DNA from: Pseudomonas synxantha
GTDB lineage: Bacteria; Pseudomonadota; Gammaproteobacteria; Pseudomonadales; Pseudomonadaceae
NCBI GenBank assembly: GCA_945874835.1
Contig: CAMCJM010000011.1
Span: forward strand, 1 to 34,589
Reading direction: 5' to 3'
DNA length: 34,589 nt
The stretch's first letter is position 1; each line of letters starts with the position of its first letter. This document shows, one piece after another, positions 9,428-19,090 of this stretch. The position numbers and the translations under genes were made by a program. The notes below the pieces were generated by a model. The model ran no database searches. It had not been told where the DNA came from and saw only the letters and a program-made list of their open reading frames with translations.

Positions 9428-10246
9428 ATGCATCTGATCGACACCCACACCCACCTAGACTTCCCCGACTTCGACGCTGATCGCGGCGAATTGCTGGCCC
9501 GCTGCCGCGATCTGGGCGTGGAACGTTTGGTGGTGTTGGGCGTGCATCAGGCCAATTGGCAGCGCGTGTGGGATCTGGCACAGACCGAAGATGGCCTTTA
9601 CGCCGCCTTCGGCCTGCACCCGGTGTATCTGACAGAGCATCGCCCGGAGCACCTGAGCGAACTGCATGATTGGCTGACCCGCTGCGCCGGGCACCGCAAA
9701 CTCTGCGCCGTTGGCGAAATCGGCCTGGACTACTTTCTCGAAGCACTGGACCGCGAGCAGCAACAGACGCTGTTTGAAGCCCAACTCAGACTCGCCATCG
9801 AATTCGAACTGCCCGCACTGCTCCACGTGCGCCGCGCCCATGCCGCGACCATCGCCACGCTCAAGCGCTTAAAACTCGCCCGCGGCGGCATCATCCATGC
9901 TTTTGCTGGCAGCCTTGAAGAAGCCCGCGAATACCTCAAACTCGGTTTCAAATTGGGCCTGGGCGGCGCACCCACCTGGCCACAAGCCTTGCGCCTGCGC
10001 AAAGTGATCGCACAACTGCCGCTGGACGCCATCGTGCTGGAAACCGACGCCCCTGACATGGCCCCCGCCATGCATCCCTACCAGCGCAACAGCCCGGAAT
10101 ACTTGCCAGAGATTTGCACAGCCCTGGCCGAATTGCGCGGCATCAGCCCCGCCGAGCTGGCCAGCGCCAGCAGCCGCAATGCGGCGCAGATATTTGGCTG
10201 GGAGGCTGACACAACCACCGTAGCCCGGATGCAATCCGGGGGATAG
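9428..10246 (+). CDS. TatD-family metal-dependent hydrolase
   Basis: 272 residues, one TIM-barrel domain of the TatD/YcfH/YjjV group (3'-5' DNA exonuclease or deoxyribonuclease activity in characterised members). Metal-ligand motifs are all present: DTHTHLDF near the N-terminus, VGEIGLDY, LLHVRRAH, IIHAFAGS and LETDAPDM. The last residues, TVARMQSGG, are translated from a REP unit (10220-10241), so the natural C-terminus has been replaced or extended. The gene is divergent from DUF559 with a 49-base gap and no clear promoter. Confidence 0.92.
   Translation: MHLIDTHTHLDFPDFDADRGELLARCRDLGVERLVVLGVHQANWQRVWDLAQTEDGLYAAFGLHPVYLTEHRPEHLSELHDWLTRCAGHRKLCAVGEIGLDYFLEALDREQQQTLFEAQLRLAIEFELPALLHVRRAHAATIATLKRLKLARGGIIHAFAGSLEEAREYLKLGFKLGLGGAPTWPQALRLRKVIAQLPLDAIVLETDAPDMAPAMHPYQRNSPEYLPEICTALAELRGISPAELASASSRNAAQIFGWEADTTTVARMQSGG
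10220..10241 (+). repeat. REP unit inside the 3' end of the TatD gene
   Basis: GTAGCCCGGATGCAATCCGGGG is identical to the reverse complement of 3695-3716. It supplies the codons for VARMQSGG, with the stop TAG immediately after it. Confidence 0.85.
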
Positions 10247-10316
10247 CTAACGACTGACACCGCTCCCGGTTTTCATCCGCGATACTCCCTATCGGCAACC
10301 GACAGCGCAAAAGCAC

Positions 10317-10340
10317 AAAGCCCGCCAAATGGCGGGCTTT
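10317..10340 (-). terminator. Terminator of the chemotaxis transducer gene
   Basis: AAAGCCCGCC-AAAT-GGCGGGCTTT is a perfect 10-bp stem. Read on the minus strand, it is followed by TTTGTGCTTTT, a good Rho-independent terminator 20 bases past the stop of the transducer gene. It can also act on the TatD transcript from the other side, with a weaker T-tract. Confidence 0.8.
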
Positions 10341-10359
10341 GATGGTGTAGCGACAGCGG

Positions 10360-12390
10360 TCAGACGCGGAACGCACCAATCAGCTGTTTGAGCAGCGCAA
10401 CTTGGGCCGACAACTCACGGCTGGCTTGCTCGGTTTGGTTCGCGCCTTCGGCGGTTAGCTCACCGGCTTGGCTGATCTGCACGATGTTTTGATCGATGTC
10501 CTGCGCCACGGCGGTTTGCTCTTCAGCAGCGGTGGCGATCTGCTGGTTCTGGTCAACGATCATGCCCACAGCGCCCAGTATATTTTCCAACGCCTGCTGC
10601 ACTTTGGACGACTCGCTGACCGTGTTGTCCGCCATCTGGTGGCTGGTACCCATGGCTTTGACCGCCGCGCTCACGCCGCTTTGCAGCTTGGCAATCATGG
10701 ACTCGATTTCCTCGGTGGACTGCTGAGTGCGCTTAGCCAGGTTACGCACTTCATCGGCAACGACGGCAAAACCACGCCCCTGTTCACCGGCACGCGCGGC
10801 CTCAATGGCAGCGTTGAGCGCGAGCAGGTTGGTTTGCTCAGCAATGCCTTTGATTACGTCCAGCACCTGGCTGATCGAAGCGCTGTCGCTGGCCAATTTG
10901 TTGATCACTGAAACCGATTGGTCGATTTCACTGGCCAAGCGCTGGATGCTGCCAACCTGGGACTCAACCAGCACGCGGCCATTTTCAGTTTCATGGTTCA
11001 CGCTTTGCGCGCTGCCGACCGCTGCCGCTGCGCTGCTGGCCACTTCCTGAGCGGTGGCGGACATCTGATTCATGGCGGTGGCGACCTGATCGATCTGCCC
11101 ACGCTGGCCCGCCACGACATTGTTGCTCTCGCCCGATACGTGCTGCACACGATCCGCTTGACGCTCGACTTCTATAACTGTCTGGCCGACGCGCTCAATC
11201 AATTGGTGAATCTTGCTCACCGTCTCGTTAAACACCTCACCCAACTCACCCAACTCATCACGGCTTTGGGCTTTGAAGCTGACCGTCATGACGCCGGCAG
11301 CCACCTGATTCATCACCCGACCGAGACTTTTCAGGGTGCCTCGAATGGACACATAAAAGCCGCTGTACAGATACACAATCAGCAGAAACACCACTGCCAG
11401 CGCGGCGACCAGCAGCACCATTTGCGAACGATTCTCCAGCAGACGCACCTGCAGTTGCTGCTCAAGATACTCAAGCACAGCGCTGTTGAGTTGATAGGTT
11501 TGGTCCATCGCACGGCTGACGTCGGTATAGAACTGCCCCCAAGGCGTATCCAGCGAGTCGGCGATAACCACCTGATCTTCAAACATCACCGCACTGGTTT
11601 TGATTGTTTCAAGACTGTTTGCGGCCTGAGTGGCCAGGGTGGCGCGGGCTTGCGCGCTGCTGTTGAGCGTGGCTTGCAGGGTCAAACCGTACTCTGCGTG
11701 CAGCTTTTCCAGTTCCAGTAGCAACTCATCAAAAGCAGTACTGGCCGAGGAATTAAGAAAGCCCTGCGCCAGCGAATAAGCACCGATGGCTCGCCCTTCA
11801 CTCAGCGTTGCGGTGACCGTGGGCGTGGCAACAGTCACCAACTCAACCATCTGCCGGACAGCACCTTCGCGATCCTGGCTCAGCCCAGCTTGATTGGCCA
11901 CCAGCCTGATAAACACCTGCGACGAGCCCAGCAGCTTTTCTGCCAGGGCAATTTTGCCTTGCAGTGAGGTTTCATTCTTGATGGCTGCTAGCTCAGCGAT
12001 CAATTCATCACGTTTGCTGTTGAACTCGGTAATTTGCTCTGTTTCTCGCACGACCGGCGCAAGGCTCTGCATGGACGTAGCAAGAGTGTCATGCAGGCGG
12101 TTTAGGCGAGAATCCAAATCGCCACCCTGCCCGGACTGACCGACCATGGCATTGATTTCGGTGAGGTCGACGTAGTCTTCCAGATTGCGCCGCAGTTGCA
12201 GGCTCTCGCCGAGCAGGTCAATGCTCTCTAGGGCCGCTTGAGTGCTGATGAATTGCCGATAAGAATCGCGCACCAGGTAGAAATTGGTGACCAACATAGG
12301 CAGGAAGAACAGCACGCTGATCAGGCTGAATTTCATCCCGAAACTGAGGCGATTCATAAGCGCGATGGCCGGATACAACACGGTCTTCAC
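10360..12390 (-). CDS. Methyl-accepting chemotaxis protein
   Basis: 676 residues. TM1 is at about 20-40, then a large helical periplasmic region of roughly 280 residues, TM2 (about 326-348, [22 protein letters not shown]), HAMP, and a cytoplasmic signalling domain with the invariant tip [19 protein letters not shown] and [13 protein letters not shown]. The periplasmic part is about twice the size of a standard four-helix sensor, so a helical-bimodular or similar long sensor is likely; the ligand is unknown. The C-terminus GAFRV lacks a CheR/CheB-tethering pentapeptide. The start is GTG with GGAG 7 bases upstream. Position matches the transducer next to speC in P. aeruginosa (PA4520). Confidence 0.93.
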   Translation of the reverse strand: MKTVLYPAIALMNRLSFGMKFSLISVLFFLPMLVTNFYLVRDSYRQFISTQAALESIDLLGESLQLRRNLEDYVDLTEINAMVGQSGQGGDLDSRLNRLHDTLATSMQSLAPVVRETEQITEFNSKRDELIAELAAIKNETSLQGKIALAEKLLGSSQVFIRLVANQAGLSQDREGAVRQMVELVTVATPTVTATLSEGRAIGAYSLAQGFLNSSASTAFDELLLELEKLHAEYGLTLQATLNSSAQARATLATQAANSLETIKTSAVMFEDQVVIADSLDTPWGQFYTDVSRAMDQTYQLNSAVLEYLEQQLQVRLLENRSQMVLLVAALAVVFLLIVYLYSGFYVSIRGTLKSLGRVMNQVAAGVMTVSFKAQSRDELGELGEVFNETVSKIHQLIERVGQTVIEVERQADRVQHVSGESNNVVAGQRGQIDQVATAMNQMSATAQEVASSAAAAVGSAQSVNHETENGRVLVESQVGSIQRLASEIDQSVSVINKLASDSASISQVLDVIKGIAEQTNLLALNAAIEAARAGEQGRGFAVVADEVRNLAKRTQQSTEEIESMIAKLQSGVSAAVKAMGTSHQMADNTVSESSKVQQALENILGAVGMIVDQNQQIATAAEEQTAVAQDIDQNIVQISQAGELTAEGANQTEQASRELSAQVALLKQLIGAFRV

Positions 12391-12607
12391 AGGGCGTCTC
12401 CAATTCTAATTATTATCGTAGTGGGTACAACACAGCCGCAGAGAATCTCAAACCACGGCATTTCTGTCTTCTCCTGCACGACCTACGGCGTGTGGATCAG
12501 CAGAGCAAATAAAGGCAGATTAGCGTGACCAAAACCCCACTAAATAGTTGAGGTCGGCACTATGTATACCTTTTATCGACCCCGCCCTCTGTAACTTAAG
12601 GTTAATG

Positions 12608-13492
12608 ATGCGAAGCAACCTGAAACTCGGCGTGGATCTGGGCGGTACAAAAATCGAAATCATCGCCCTGGATCAAGGCATTCAGCGCCTGCGGCGCCGC
12701 GTGCCCACGCCACAAGGGGACTATCAGCAGACCGTCACGGTTATTGCCAGCTTAGTTGAAGATTGCGAGCGCGAACTGGGCCAGCAAGGCTCCCTTGGCG
12801 TAGGCATTCCGGGCACACGCTCACCGGATCACGGGCGGATCAAGAATGCCAATTCACAATGCTTAATAGGCCAAGACCTGCAGGGCGATCTTGAGCAGCG
12901 CTTGCAGCGCCCCGTGCGCCTGGCCAACGATGCTGACTGTTTTGCCCTGTCAGAAGCGTGCGACTGTTCGAGGGCCGGGGCGCACAGTGTATTCGGGGGG
13001 ATTCTGGGGACTGGTGTGGGCGGTGGCCTGGTTATTGGCCAGCAGTTGCTCGGCGGGCCCAATGCCATAACTGGCGAATGGGACCACAACGCCCTGCCCT
13101 GGCGCCGCGAGGAAGACGGGCCGATACGTCGTTGCTATTGCGGCAAGGATGACTGCATCGAAACCTTTCTCAGTGGCCCGGGCTGGGTCGCGCGCAGTGC
13201 GCTGGGGCTGGATGCCAGCGCCATTGCTCGCGCGGCACAGCACGGCAATGAGCCTGCCCGGCAGGCGGTTTCGCGCTATTGCGATCAGCTGGCGCGGGGC
13301 TTGGCCTCCGTGATCAACCTGATCGACCCCTACGTCATCGTGCTCAGCGGCGGTTTGTCCAATACGCCTGAGCTGTATCAACAGGTGCTGCCACTGCTAC
13401 CCAAGTACGTGTTTTCAGACCAGGTCAATACGCGCCTGGTACAGGCTCGCCATGGCGACTCCAGCGGCGCTCGCGGGGCGGCCTGGCTGTGA
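12608..13492 (+). CDS. ROK-family sugar kinase (fructokinase-like)
   Basis: 294 residues. LGVDLGGTKIEI is the ATP-binding motif, ANDADCFALSEA carries the catalytic Asp, and CYCGKDDCIETFLSGPG is the zinc-binding cysteine motif and ROK signature. The EWDHN-LPW stretch before it resembles the GEWGHNPLPW of Mak/NagK-type fructokinases, with Asp in place of the usual Gly. The likely substrate is fructose or another hexose, but ROK specificity cannot be fixed by eye. Two adjacent ATGs (12605, 12608) follow AAGG; the second has better spacing. The track start at 12548 adds a non-homologous leader. Confidence 0.88.
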   Translation: MRSNLKLGVDLGGTKIEIIALDQGIQRLRRRVPTPQGDYQQTVTVIASLVEDCERELGQQGSLGVGIPGTRSPDHGRIKNANSQCLIGQDLQGDLEQRLQRPVRLANDADCFALSEACDCSRAGAHSVFGGILGTGVGGGLVIGQQLLGGPNAITGEWDHNALPWRREEDGPIRRCYCGKDDCIETFLSGPGWVARSALGLDASAIARAAQHGNEPARQAVSRYCDQLARGLASVINLIDPYVIVLSGGLSNTPELYQQVLPLLPKYVFSDQVNTRLVQARHGDSSGARGAAWL

Positions 13493-13502
13493 AATGACGA
13501 AC

Positions 13503-14339
13503 TCAGATGAGCAAAATCCACACCGCAAAGGCGGCATACCAGAATATCGCGGCACGCACTAAGAGCTGCCAAAGACTGTCCAGCGTACTCACGCCCGCTT
13601 CGCCAATCACCGGTTCTGGCGTTTCCCCCGCCGCACGCGCGCTGATGATGACCAACTGAGCCGCGCTGATGTCCCAGCTCAACAACTCGTGCAGCAACGC
13701 CCGGCTGACGCTGGCAAAGTTGCCGACCAAAGCAAAGCTGGAAGCCAGCACGCGCACGGGCAGCCAGTCAAAGCCATGCCGCAGTTGCACCGCGGCTTCG
13801 CGCAGGGCCGGCGCGGTGCTGTGTTCCACCGCCAAGGCAATCAAGCGATACGCCAGCGCCGCCATGGGCCCGAGCAATGCGTACCAAAAAATCACCGCAA
13901 AAAAACTCTGATAGGCCTGCCACACCAAATGCCCCTGCACGCCTTTGAGCAGGGAGGCTTCGTCCTCGGCCTCGACCGCCAAATCACGCCGCGCCACCAG
14001 ATACGCGGCTTCGGCATCACCGCGCCGCCAGCTATCACGGAACGGCCCCAACGCCGCTAGTACATCGCCGCGCCCCAGGCTGTAAATCACCACCAGCACA
14101 TGCACGGGCAGTAACAGCCAGCCGTAGATCAGAGGCTCTAACAGCCACAGCACCAGCCCCAACAGCAACACCGGCGCAAGCACCAGAGCGGCAAGCGCCA
14201 ACCACGGCTGATGCTCAGCCCTCGGCTTGCCTTCTACCGTCGCAAGCAGGCCTAGCCATACACCGTCGCGCTGAACCTTGTTGCGCAACGAGGAAAACTT
14301 CTCCACCCAAAGCACCAGCAGCAGCACCAGAAAATTCAT
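13503..14339 (-). CDS. ampE: AmpE, inner-membrane beta-lactamase regulation modulator
   Basis: 278 residues with an N-terminal helix (NFLVLLLVLWVE), a pair of helices at about 45-85, another region near 145-180 (FFAVIFWYALLGPMAAL) and a terminal helix (AIFWYAAFAVWILLI), matching AmpE. It overlaps ampD by ATGA (14336-14339), so translation is coupled. AmpE is proposed to sense or assist the muropeptide signalling that AmpD dampens; its exact activity is unclear. Confidence 0.93.
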   Translation of the reverse strand: MNFLVLLLVLWVEKFSSLRNKVQRDGVWLGLLATVEGKPRAEHQPWLALAALVLAPVLLLGLVLWLLEPLIYGWLLLPVHVLVVIYSLGRGDVLAALGPFRDSWRRGDAEAAYLVARRDLAVEAEDEASLLKGVQGHLVWQAYQSFFAVIFWYALLGPMAALAYRLIALAVEHSTAPALREAAVQLRHGFDWLPVRVLASSFALVGNFASVSRALLHELLSWDISAAQLVIISARAAGETPEPVIGEAGVSTLDSLWQLLVRAAIFWYAAFAVWILLI

Positions 14340-14893
14340 TTCGACTCCTTAACCAACGTCATGCGCACACGCGACCAGTCAAATTCTGGCCCCGGATCAG
14401 TTTTGCGCCCTGGGGCAATATCACTGTGACCACAAATCCGCTCCAGCGTAATGGCTGGATAAACCGCTTGCAGCTCACGCGTCAACGCAATCAATGCGGC
14501 ATATTGCGGCTCAGTAAAAGGCACATCATCGGTGCCTTCCAACTCAATGCCCACAGAGAAGTCATTGCAGTTGTCTCGCCCCTCAAAGCAGGACTGCCCC
14601 GCATGCCAGGCGCGCTCATTGCAGGAGACAAACTGGGTGACCCCACCGCCACGTTCAATCAAGAAATGCGCCGACACCGTCATGCTGGCGATACCGGCAA
14701 AATAGGGGTGCTCGTTGCCATCCAAATGATTCTGAAAAAAAGCCTGCACCTTCCCCGTGCCAAATTGGCCCGGCGGCAGGCTGATGTTATGGATAACCAG
14801 CAAAGACACTTCGCCCAGCGGACGCTGATTTAAGTTGGGGGACGGGCAGTGCTCAACACCTTCGCACCAGCCACTGGAGGGATCCAGCCGCAT
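14336..14893 (-). CDS. ampD: 1,6-anhydro-N-acetylmuramyl-L-alanine amidase AmpD
   Basis: 185 residues, the normal size for cytosolic AmpD, which cleaves 1,6-anhydro-muropeptides during cell-wall recycling and so keeps AmpR from inducing AmpC. Zinc ligands are His35 (VIHNISLP), His156 (CGHSDIAPGRKTDPG) and Asp166, with Lys164 and Glu117 (VGIELEG) as catalytic residues. No signal peptide, as expected for the cytoplasmic enzyme. First gene of the ampDE pair; the upstream 546-base spacer is full of repeats. Confidence 0.96.
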   Translation of the reverse strand: MRLDPSSGWCEGVEHCPSPNLNQRPLGEVSLLVIHNISLPPGQFGTGKVQAFFQNHLDGNEHPYFAGIASMTVSAHFLIERGGGVTQFVSCNERAWHAGQSCFEGRDNCNDFSVGIELEGTDDVPFTEPQYAALIALTRELQAVYPAITLERICGHSDIAPGRKTDPGPEFDWSRVRMTLVKESK

Positions 14894-14942
14894 AACAAGC
14901 TCCTTGAACGAGCCTTCACTCTAGAGCAGCGGCGCTTTAAGG

Positions 14943-15342
14943 CCAAGCGCCAACAGATCCGTAGGTTGGCCTTGAGCGCAGCGAAGCCCACCATAGGTTG
15001 CAACGCGTTATACCTGCTTGGCGGGTTACGCACCGCGTCACTTGCGCGGCAAATGTTCGGGGCGGCTGGCGGCGCTAACCCACCCTACCAATCTGCACAC
15101 CGCTTGCGTAGCGGTGGGTTAGTCGCGTGTGGCGATTGCCAAACTTCAACGTCGCCCGGCGCGGCGTAACCCACCATCCGCGCAACGTTTTATGCCTGCC
15201 TGGCCGGTTACGCGCCACGCCACCTGCGCGCTCAACTGTCGGGCTCGGCTGGCGGCACTAACCCTCCCTGCAAAGCTGCAGCGCCACCACAAGACCAAGC
15301 GCCAACAGATCCGTAGGTTGGCGTTGAGCGCAGCGAAGCCCA
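14943..15342. repeat. Repeat-filled spacer with 48-base direct repeats
   Basis: CCAAGCGCCAACAGATCCG plus the following GTAGGTTGGC and TTGAGCGCAGCGAAGCCCA occurs at 14943-14990 and 15295-15342 with one mismatch. Between the copies, two diverged ~65-base blocks run from GGTTACGC to TAACCCACC or TAACCCTCC (about 15023-15087 and 15208-15270), and shorter GTGGGTTA/TAACCCACC palindromes are present. The 546-base gap between ampD and the DUF1631 gene contains no believable ORF and is essentially a mosaic of intergenic repeats. Confidence 0.75.
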
Positions 15343-15378
15343 ACAACCGACCACGCATCTCGCTGCGTAAGCCCACAC

Positions 15379-15412
15379 AAAAACGCCGCCAAGGGATTAA
15401 CCGAGGCGGCGT
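15379..15412 (-). terminator. Terminator of the DUF1631 gene
   Basis: ACGCCGCC (15383-15390) pairs with GGCGGCGT (15405-15412). On the minus strand the stem is followed by TTTTG, giving a Rho-independent terminator 28 bases after the stop. Confidence 0.7.
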
Positions 15413-15439
15413 CATGTTTATGGCCGATAAGGCGACGGA

Positions 15440-17761
15440 TTACGCGCCTTTGAGTTTGCGTAAATTGCCGATCACCGACTCCAGCGCCCGATCAAACAAC
15501 AAGGCGTCATCAAGCAGGCGAATGGCGTTGCGGCGGAACTCTACCGCCAAGCCCATGCGCGTTTTCTCCAGCACCTTCATGCCCGTGCGGTTGACGAAAA
15601 TAAACTTGTCGGTGGGTTTGATCACCGCCGCCAGCTTGCAACGCATCTTGTGCTCGTCATCTTCCTGAAACTCGACCCAACTGCCGACATGCAGGTTGTC
15701 TACTTTCAATAGCGCTTCATCGTCATCCGGCAGACAGATCTCCGGTTCAGCCGGGCGCAACTCACCTGGCGCGAGCAGAATAATCTCTTCAACCACCTCG
15801 ACCATCGCCGGGGCTTCAACCGCCTCAGCCTCCGGCAGCACCAACAATGGTAACGTCAACTCGATAGCGGGCTGGGCACTGAGTGACGCAGATTCGTCCT
15901 CACTGCCTGCGACGGCAATAACGTCGATGGCCGGCTGCTCGGCGGCCATATTGCGCTTGAAACGCTGGAAAGCCTGCACATGCAGCGCCTCCAGTTGATT
16001 GAAAAAATCACCCATGGAGAACGGATCAAACGCCGCACTCGCCATGCCTTCGCGCAGCGCCTTGAGCAGCCCCGGCACCAGTTCCAGCAAACGCATGCGC
16101 GCCTCGGGCTCCTCGTGCGGCTCAACACTCCAGACCAAATCATCCATGGTCGCCAGCGCCGCTTGCCACTCCGGCGAGGTCACACCGTGCTTCAGGCATG
16201 TGAGCATTAACACCTTGCTCCACGCCTCCTGCAGCAAGCGCACCACCACCTCCGGCAGAGTTTTACCAAGCAGCCGCTCGTTCAACGCCTGCTCCACTTC
16301 ACGCCGGGCCATGGCGGCTTTTGCGCTGCCTTCCTCGGCGTCGCGGGTGCGTTGTTCGAGCAACTCGCTGCGCCGCCGTTCGTCGCCGGTAAAGGCGGTA
16401 AATTCGGCCAGCAATTCGGAAAAAATCAGCGGATCATCGACAAAGTCATTCAGCAGTCGCTGCACCACCTGCTCGATCTTCTGGTACAGGCTGTCACGCT
16501 GTGTATCGTCCTGCTCACCCCAACCCAAGGCCGCCGAGGCGATTTCATTGAGCAGGCGGCGTGCCGGATGGCTGCCACGGCTGAAGAAGGTTTTGTCGAT
16601 CACCGCCACTTTCAGCATCGGGATCTGCAAACGCCCGATCAACGCTTTCAGCGAGTCCGGCAGCGTGCGGTCATCGAGAATAAACTCAAAGAGCATCGAC
16701 ACCAGATTGATCACATCGTCATCAACCTCGCCCACCACGCGGGCTTTACCCGCCTTGGCACTGGCGCGCGTGAGCAGACCTTCCAGTTGCTCACGCAGGT
16801 CAAAATCGTCACTGACCTGCGCGGGCGCACGCTGCTGCATGTGCGACAGCAGGCGCATCAAATCATTGGTGGAAATCGGCAAGGCATCAGCCGGGCGATT
16901 GCGGCGTGGTGCCAACGTACCACGCGCCTCGGACAACAACGCCTGCAGCGCGCCAAACACTTCCTGCACGCCCTCATCGGCAAACTCTGCAGCAAAGCCA
17001 GCCTCGGCATCCTGACGCGCAGAACCCGCCGCCGCACTCGGCCGTGACGGATTACGCCGCACCGGTGCGCTTTGCAGTTCGGGCAAAACACCGGCCTCAA
17101 TCAGCGCTTGATTAGCCTCGCCATAGAGCTGATCGAGACCGCTGAGTACATATTTCTCATAGAGCTTGAGAATGATCAGCTTGACGCGAATCTCCACGCC
17201 CAAATCGCTGCAGGCATCCAGAAAGAACGCGCACAAACAGGTCGGCCCGAGCGGGTTGCTCTTGTCATCCAGCTTGCGACTGACCATCGCATTGACGCGC
17301 GTTGTCAGGTGGCTCAGCGCCGTGGCATCACGGCTCATCACCTTGGCCACCATCGACTCCAACGCCACCGACTCTTCCAGGGCATCGTTCTGCACCAGGC
17401 TCAACGAATCGAATGACACCGCATCCAGCGGCGCAGGCTTGCCAATCTCGTATTGATTGAGGGTGGCGAAAGCTTCAAAAACCTTCTGCAGAAAGCCGCG
17501 TTCGATGTTTTTGCGCTTTAACCGTAAATCGCGCATCGCCTCAAAAAAGGCATTCTGCTCAGCATTGCTGATCGCACGATCGGCCATTTCAAACAGCGTA
17601 TCGTCGGCATTATCAAACAATGCCTGCAACGATGCCTTGAGCTGTTGAGCCGCTTTGTCACGCACATTTGTTAGCGCCACAGGCAGTCTTCCTACCGGCG
17701 AAGTAGGTGATAGCTCAGGGCTCACCTTGCTCAGATGAACCACATTCGCATCAGTCTTCAT
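15440..17761 (-). CDS. DUF1631 family protein
   Basis: 773 residues, full length for the family, which corresponds to P. aeruginosa PA4523 in position. Entirely soluble and largely helical with no signal peptide. The N-terminal ~110 residues are charged (DRAISNAEQNAFFEAMRDLR, LKRKNIERGF). The C-terminal ~85 residues (WVEFQEDDEHKMRCKLA, KFIFVNRTGMKV) form a small beta-rich module reminiscent of PilZ-type folds, but the classical RxxxR/DxSxxG residues for c-di-GMP binding are not evident. Function unknown; old annotations as thymidine phosphorylase are not supported by anything visible. GGAG lies 7 bases before the ATG. Confidence 0.88.
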   Translation of the reverse strand: MKTDANVVHLSKVSPELSPTSPVGRLPVALTNVRDKAAQQLKASLQALFDNADDTLFEMADRAISNAEQNAFFEAMRDLRLKRKNIERGFLQKVFEAFATLNQYEIGKPAPLDAVSFDSLSLVQNDALEESVALESMVAKVMSRDATALSHLTTRVNAMVSRKLDDKSNPLGPTCLCAFFLDACSDLGVEIRVKLIILKLYEKYVLSGLDQLYGEANQALIEAGVLPELQSAPVRRNPSRPSAAAGSARQDAEAGFAAEFADEGVQEVFGALQALLSEARGTLAPRRNRPADALPISTNDLMRLLSHMQQRAPAQVSDDFDLREQLEGLLTRASAKAGKARVVGEVDDDVINLVSMLFEFILDDRTLPDSLKALIGRLQIPMLKVAVIDKTFFSRGSHPARRLLNEIASAALGWGEQDDTQRDSLYQKIEQVVQRLLNDFVDDPLIFSELLAEFTAFTGDERRRSELLEQRTRDAEEGSAKAAMARREVEQALNERLLGKTLPEVVVRLLQEAWSKVLMLTCLKHGVTSPEWQAALATMDDLVWSVEPHEEPEARMRLLELVPGLLKALREGMASAAFDPFSMGDFFNQLEALHVQAFQRFKRNMAAEQPAIDVIAVAGSEDESASLSAQPAIELTLPLLVLPEAEAVEAPAMVEVVEEIILLAPGELRPAEPEICLPDDDEALLKVDNLHVGSWVEFQEDDEHKMRCKLAAVIKPTDKFIFVNRTGMKVLEKTRMGLAVEFRRNAIRLLDDALLFDRALESVIGNLRKLKGA

Positions 17762-17875
17762 TGCGAGTCTCCTGCAGACTGCCCCTCTTGGGCGAACCGA
17801 TCTGCACAGCGATCAACTGAGCGTCATCCGTAACGTCAAAGGCCTGGCGTCAACAAATATCTTAAAAGTAAAGCC

Positions 17876-17903
17876 ATTATAGGGATGCACACGCACATAC
17901 CAA
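17876..17903 (-). promoter_or_regulatory. Candidate sigma-70 promoter for the DUF1631 gene
   Basis: On the minus strand: TTGGTA, 16-base spacer, TATAAT. The predicted start lies about 108 bases before the DUF1631 ATG. The -10 is perfect and the -35 has 4 of 6 consensus bases. Confidence 0.45.
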
Positions 17904-18072
17904 GCGGAATTTTCTCGCAGACATGACCCAGGTCACAGATGCAGCCCGGCAGCCTCCCAACGGTTAGCTGCACACGACCAAGCGCGCTTAATCAGCCACC
18001 CGCCTCGCATTATAGACAACCACAGCATAGCCAGCCTCACGCGCAAACACTGCGCAAATGCCCTGCAGTCCC

Positions 18073-18078
18073 TATAAT
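18073..18078 (+). promoter_or_regulatory. Candidate nadC -10 box
   Basis: Perfect TATAAT 28 bases before the nadC ATG, giving a short leader. The -35 position is poor (CTGCGC). The 345-base DUF1631/nadC spacer otherwise holds nothing I recognise. Confidence 0.4.
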
Positions 18079-18106
18079 CGGCGCATTCTGCTGACTGGAG
18101 CCTGCC

Positions 18107-18955
18107 ATGCCAAACCTTATCCTTGCCGACCTCGCCGCTGAAATCGAGGCCAATGTGCGCGTTGCACTGGCAGAGGACATCGGCAGCGGCGACATCACCG
18201 CCCAGCTCATCCCCGCCGAACGCCAGGCCCATGCCAAGGTCATCACCCGTGAAGCAGCGGTGATCTGTGGCACCGCTTGGGTCAATGAGGTATTCCGCCA
18301 ACTGGATGCTCAGGTAAAGGCGCACTGGCATGTACAGGATGGCCAGCGCGCCGAGCCCAACCAGGTGCTCTTCGAACTGCAAGGCCCGGCACGCGCCCTG
18401 CTCAGCGGCGAACGCAGCGCCCTGAACTTCCTGCAAACCCTCTCCGCCGTCGCCACCCGCTGCCAGCACTACGCCGACTTGGTAACAGGCACCACCGTAA
18501 AACTGCTCGACACCCGCAAAACCCTACCGGGGCTGCGCGTGGCGCAGAAGTACGCCGTGACCCAAGGCGGCTGCCACAACCACCGCATCGGCCTGTACGA
18601 CGCCTTCCTTATTAAAGAGAACCACATCGCCGCCTGTGGAGGCATCGCCCAAGCGGTAACCGCCGCGCACAAAATCGCCCCCGGCAAACCGGTGGAGATT
18701 GAAGTGGAAAGCTTGGAAGAACTGCGCCAAGCACTGGATGCAGGCGCAGACATCATCATGCTTGACGAACTGAACCTTGATGAAGTGCGCGAAGCCGTTG
18801 CCCTGACAGCTGGCCGCGCCAAACTCGAAGCCTCAGGCGGGGTAAACGAAACCACCCTGCGCGCGATTGCCGAAACGGGCGTGGACTACGTGTCGATTGG
18901 CACGTTGACCAAGGATGTAAAGGCGGTGGATTTGTCGATGCGGCTGAGTCTTTAG
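18107..18955 (+). CDS. nadC: Quinolinate phosphoribosyltransferase (nicotinate-nucleotide pyrophosphorylase)
   Basis: 282 residues, the family length. It converts quinolinate plus PRPP to nicotinate mononucleotide in de novo NAD synthesis. EDIGSGDIT near the N-terminus, [54 protein letters not shown] and the barrel strands EVEVES / IIMLDELN / LEASGGV are all intact. GGAG sits 6 bases before the ATG. In P. aeruginosa its neighbours are the DUF1631 gene and pilA; here an 11-kb glycan cluster separates it from pilA. Confidence 0.96.
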   Translation: MPNLILADLAAEIEANVRVALAEDIGSGDITAQLIPAERQAHAKVITREAAVICGTAWVNEVFRQLDAQVKAHWHVQDGQRAEPNQVLFELQGPARALLSGERSALNFLQTLSAVATRCQHYADLVTGTTVKLLDTRKTLPGLRVAQKYAVTQGGCHNHRIGLYDAFLIKENHIAACGGIAQAVTAAHKIAPGKPVEIEVESLEELRQALDAGADIIMLDELNLDEVREAVALTAGRAKLEASGGVNETTLRAIAETGVDYVSIGTLTKDVKAVDLSMRLSL

Positions 18956-19090
18956 AGTCTCCTACACGGCACAGCGAGCCTGACACAGAGGAAGCAGCTC
19001 CATGACGAAGTGCTCAGTAAAACACCAATCATCTCTGGCATGATCCACATTCACACTCTAGCGGTTGAAGCGCAAAAGGATGACTCAAGC

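Noticed and set aside
10918-11721. 267-residue plus-strand ORF
   Set aside because: His/Gln-rich shadow of the chemotaxis transducer gene.
15999-17015. 338-residue plus-strand ORF
   Set aside because: Ser/Arg-rich shadow opposite the DUF1631 gene.
19002-19043. Short [16 protein letters not shown] upstream of wbpA
   Set aside because: 13 codons, no ribosome site with good spacing and no leader-peptide character such as repeated codons or a following attenuator.
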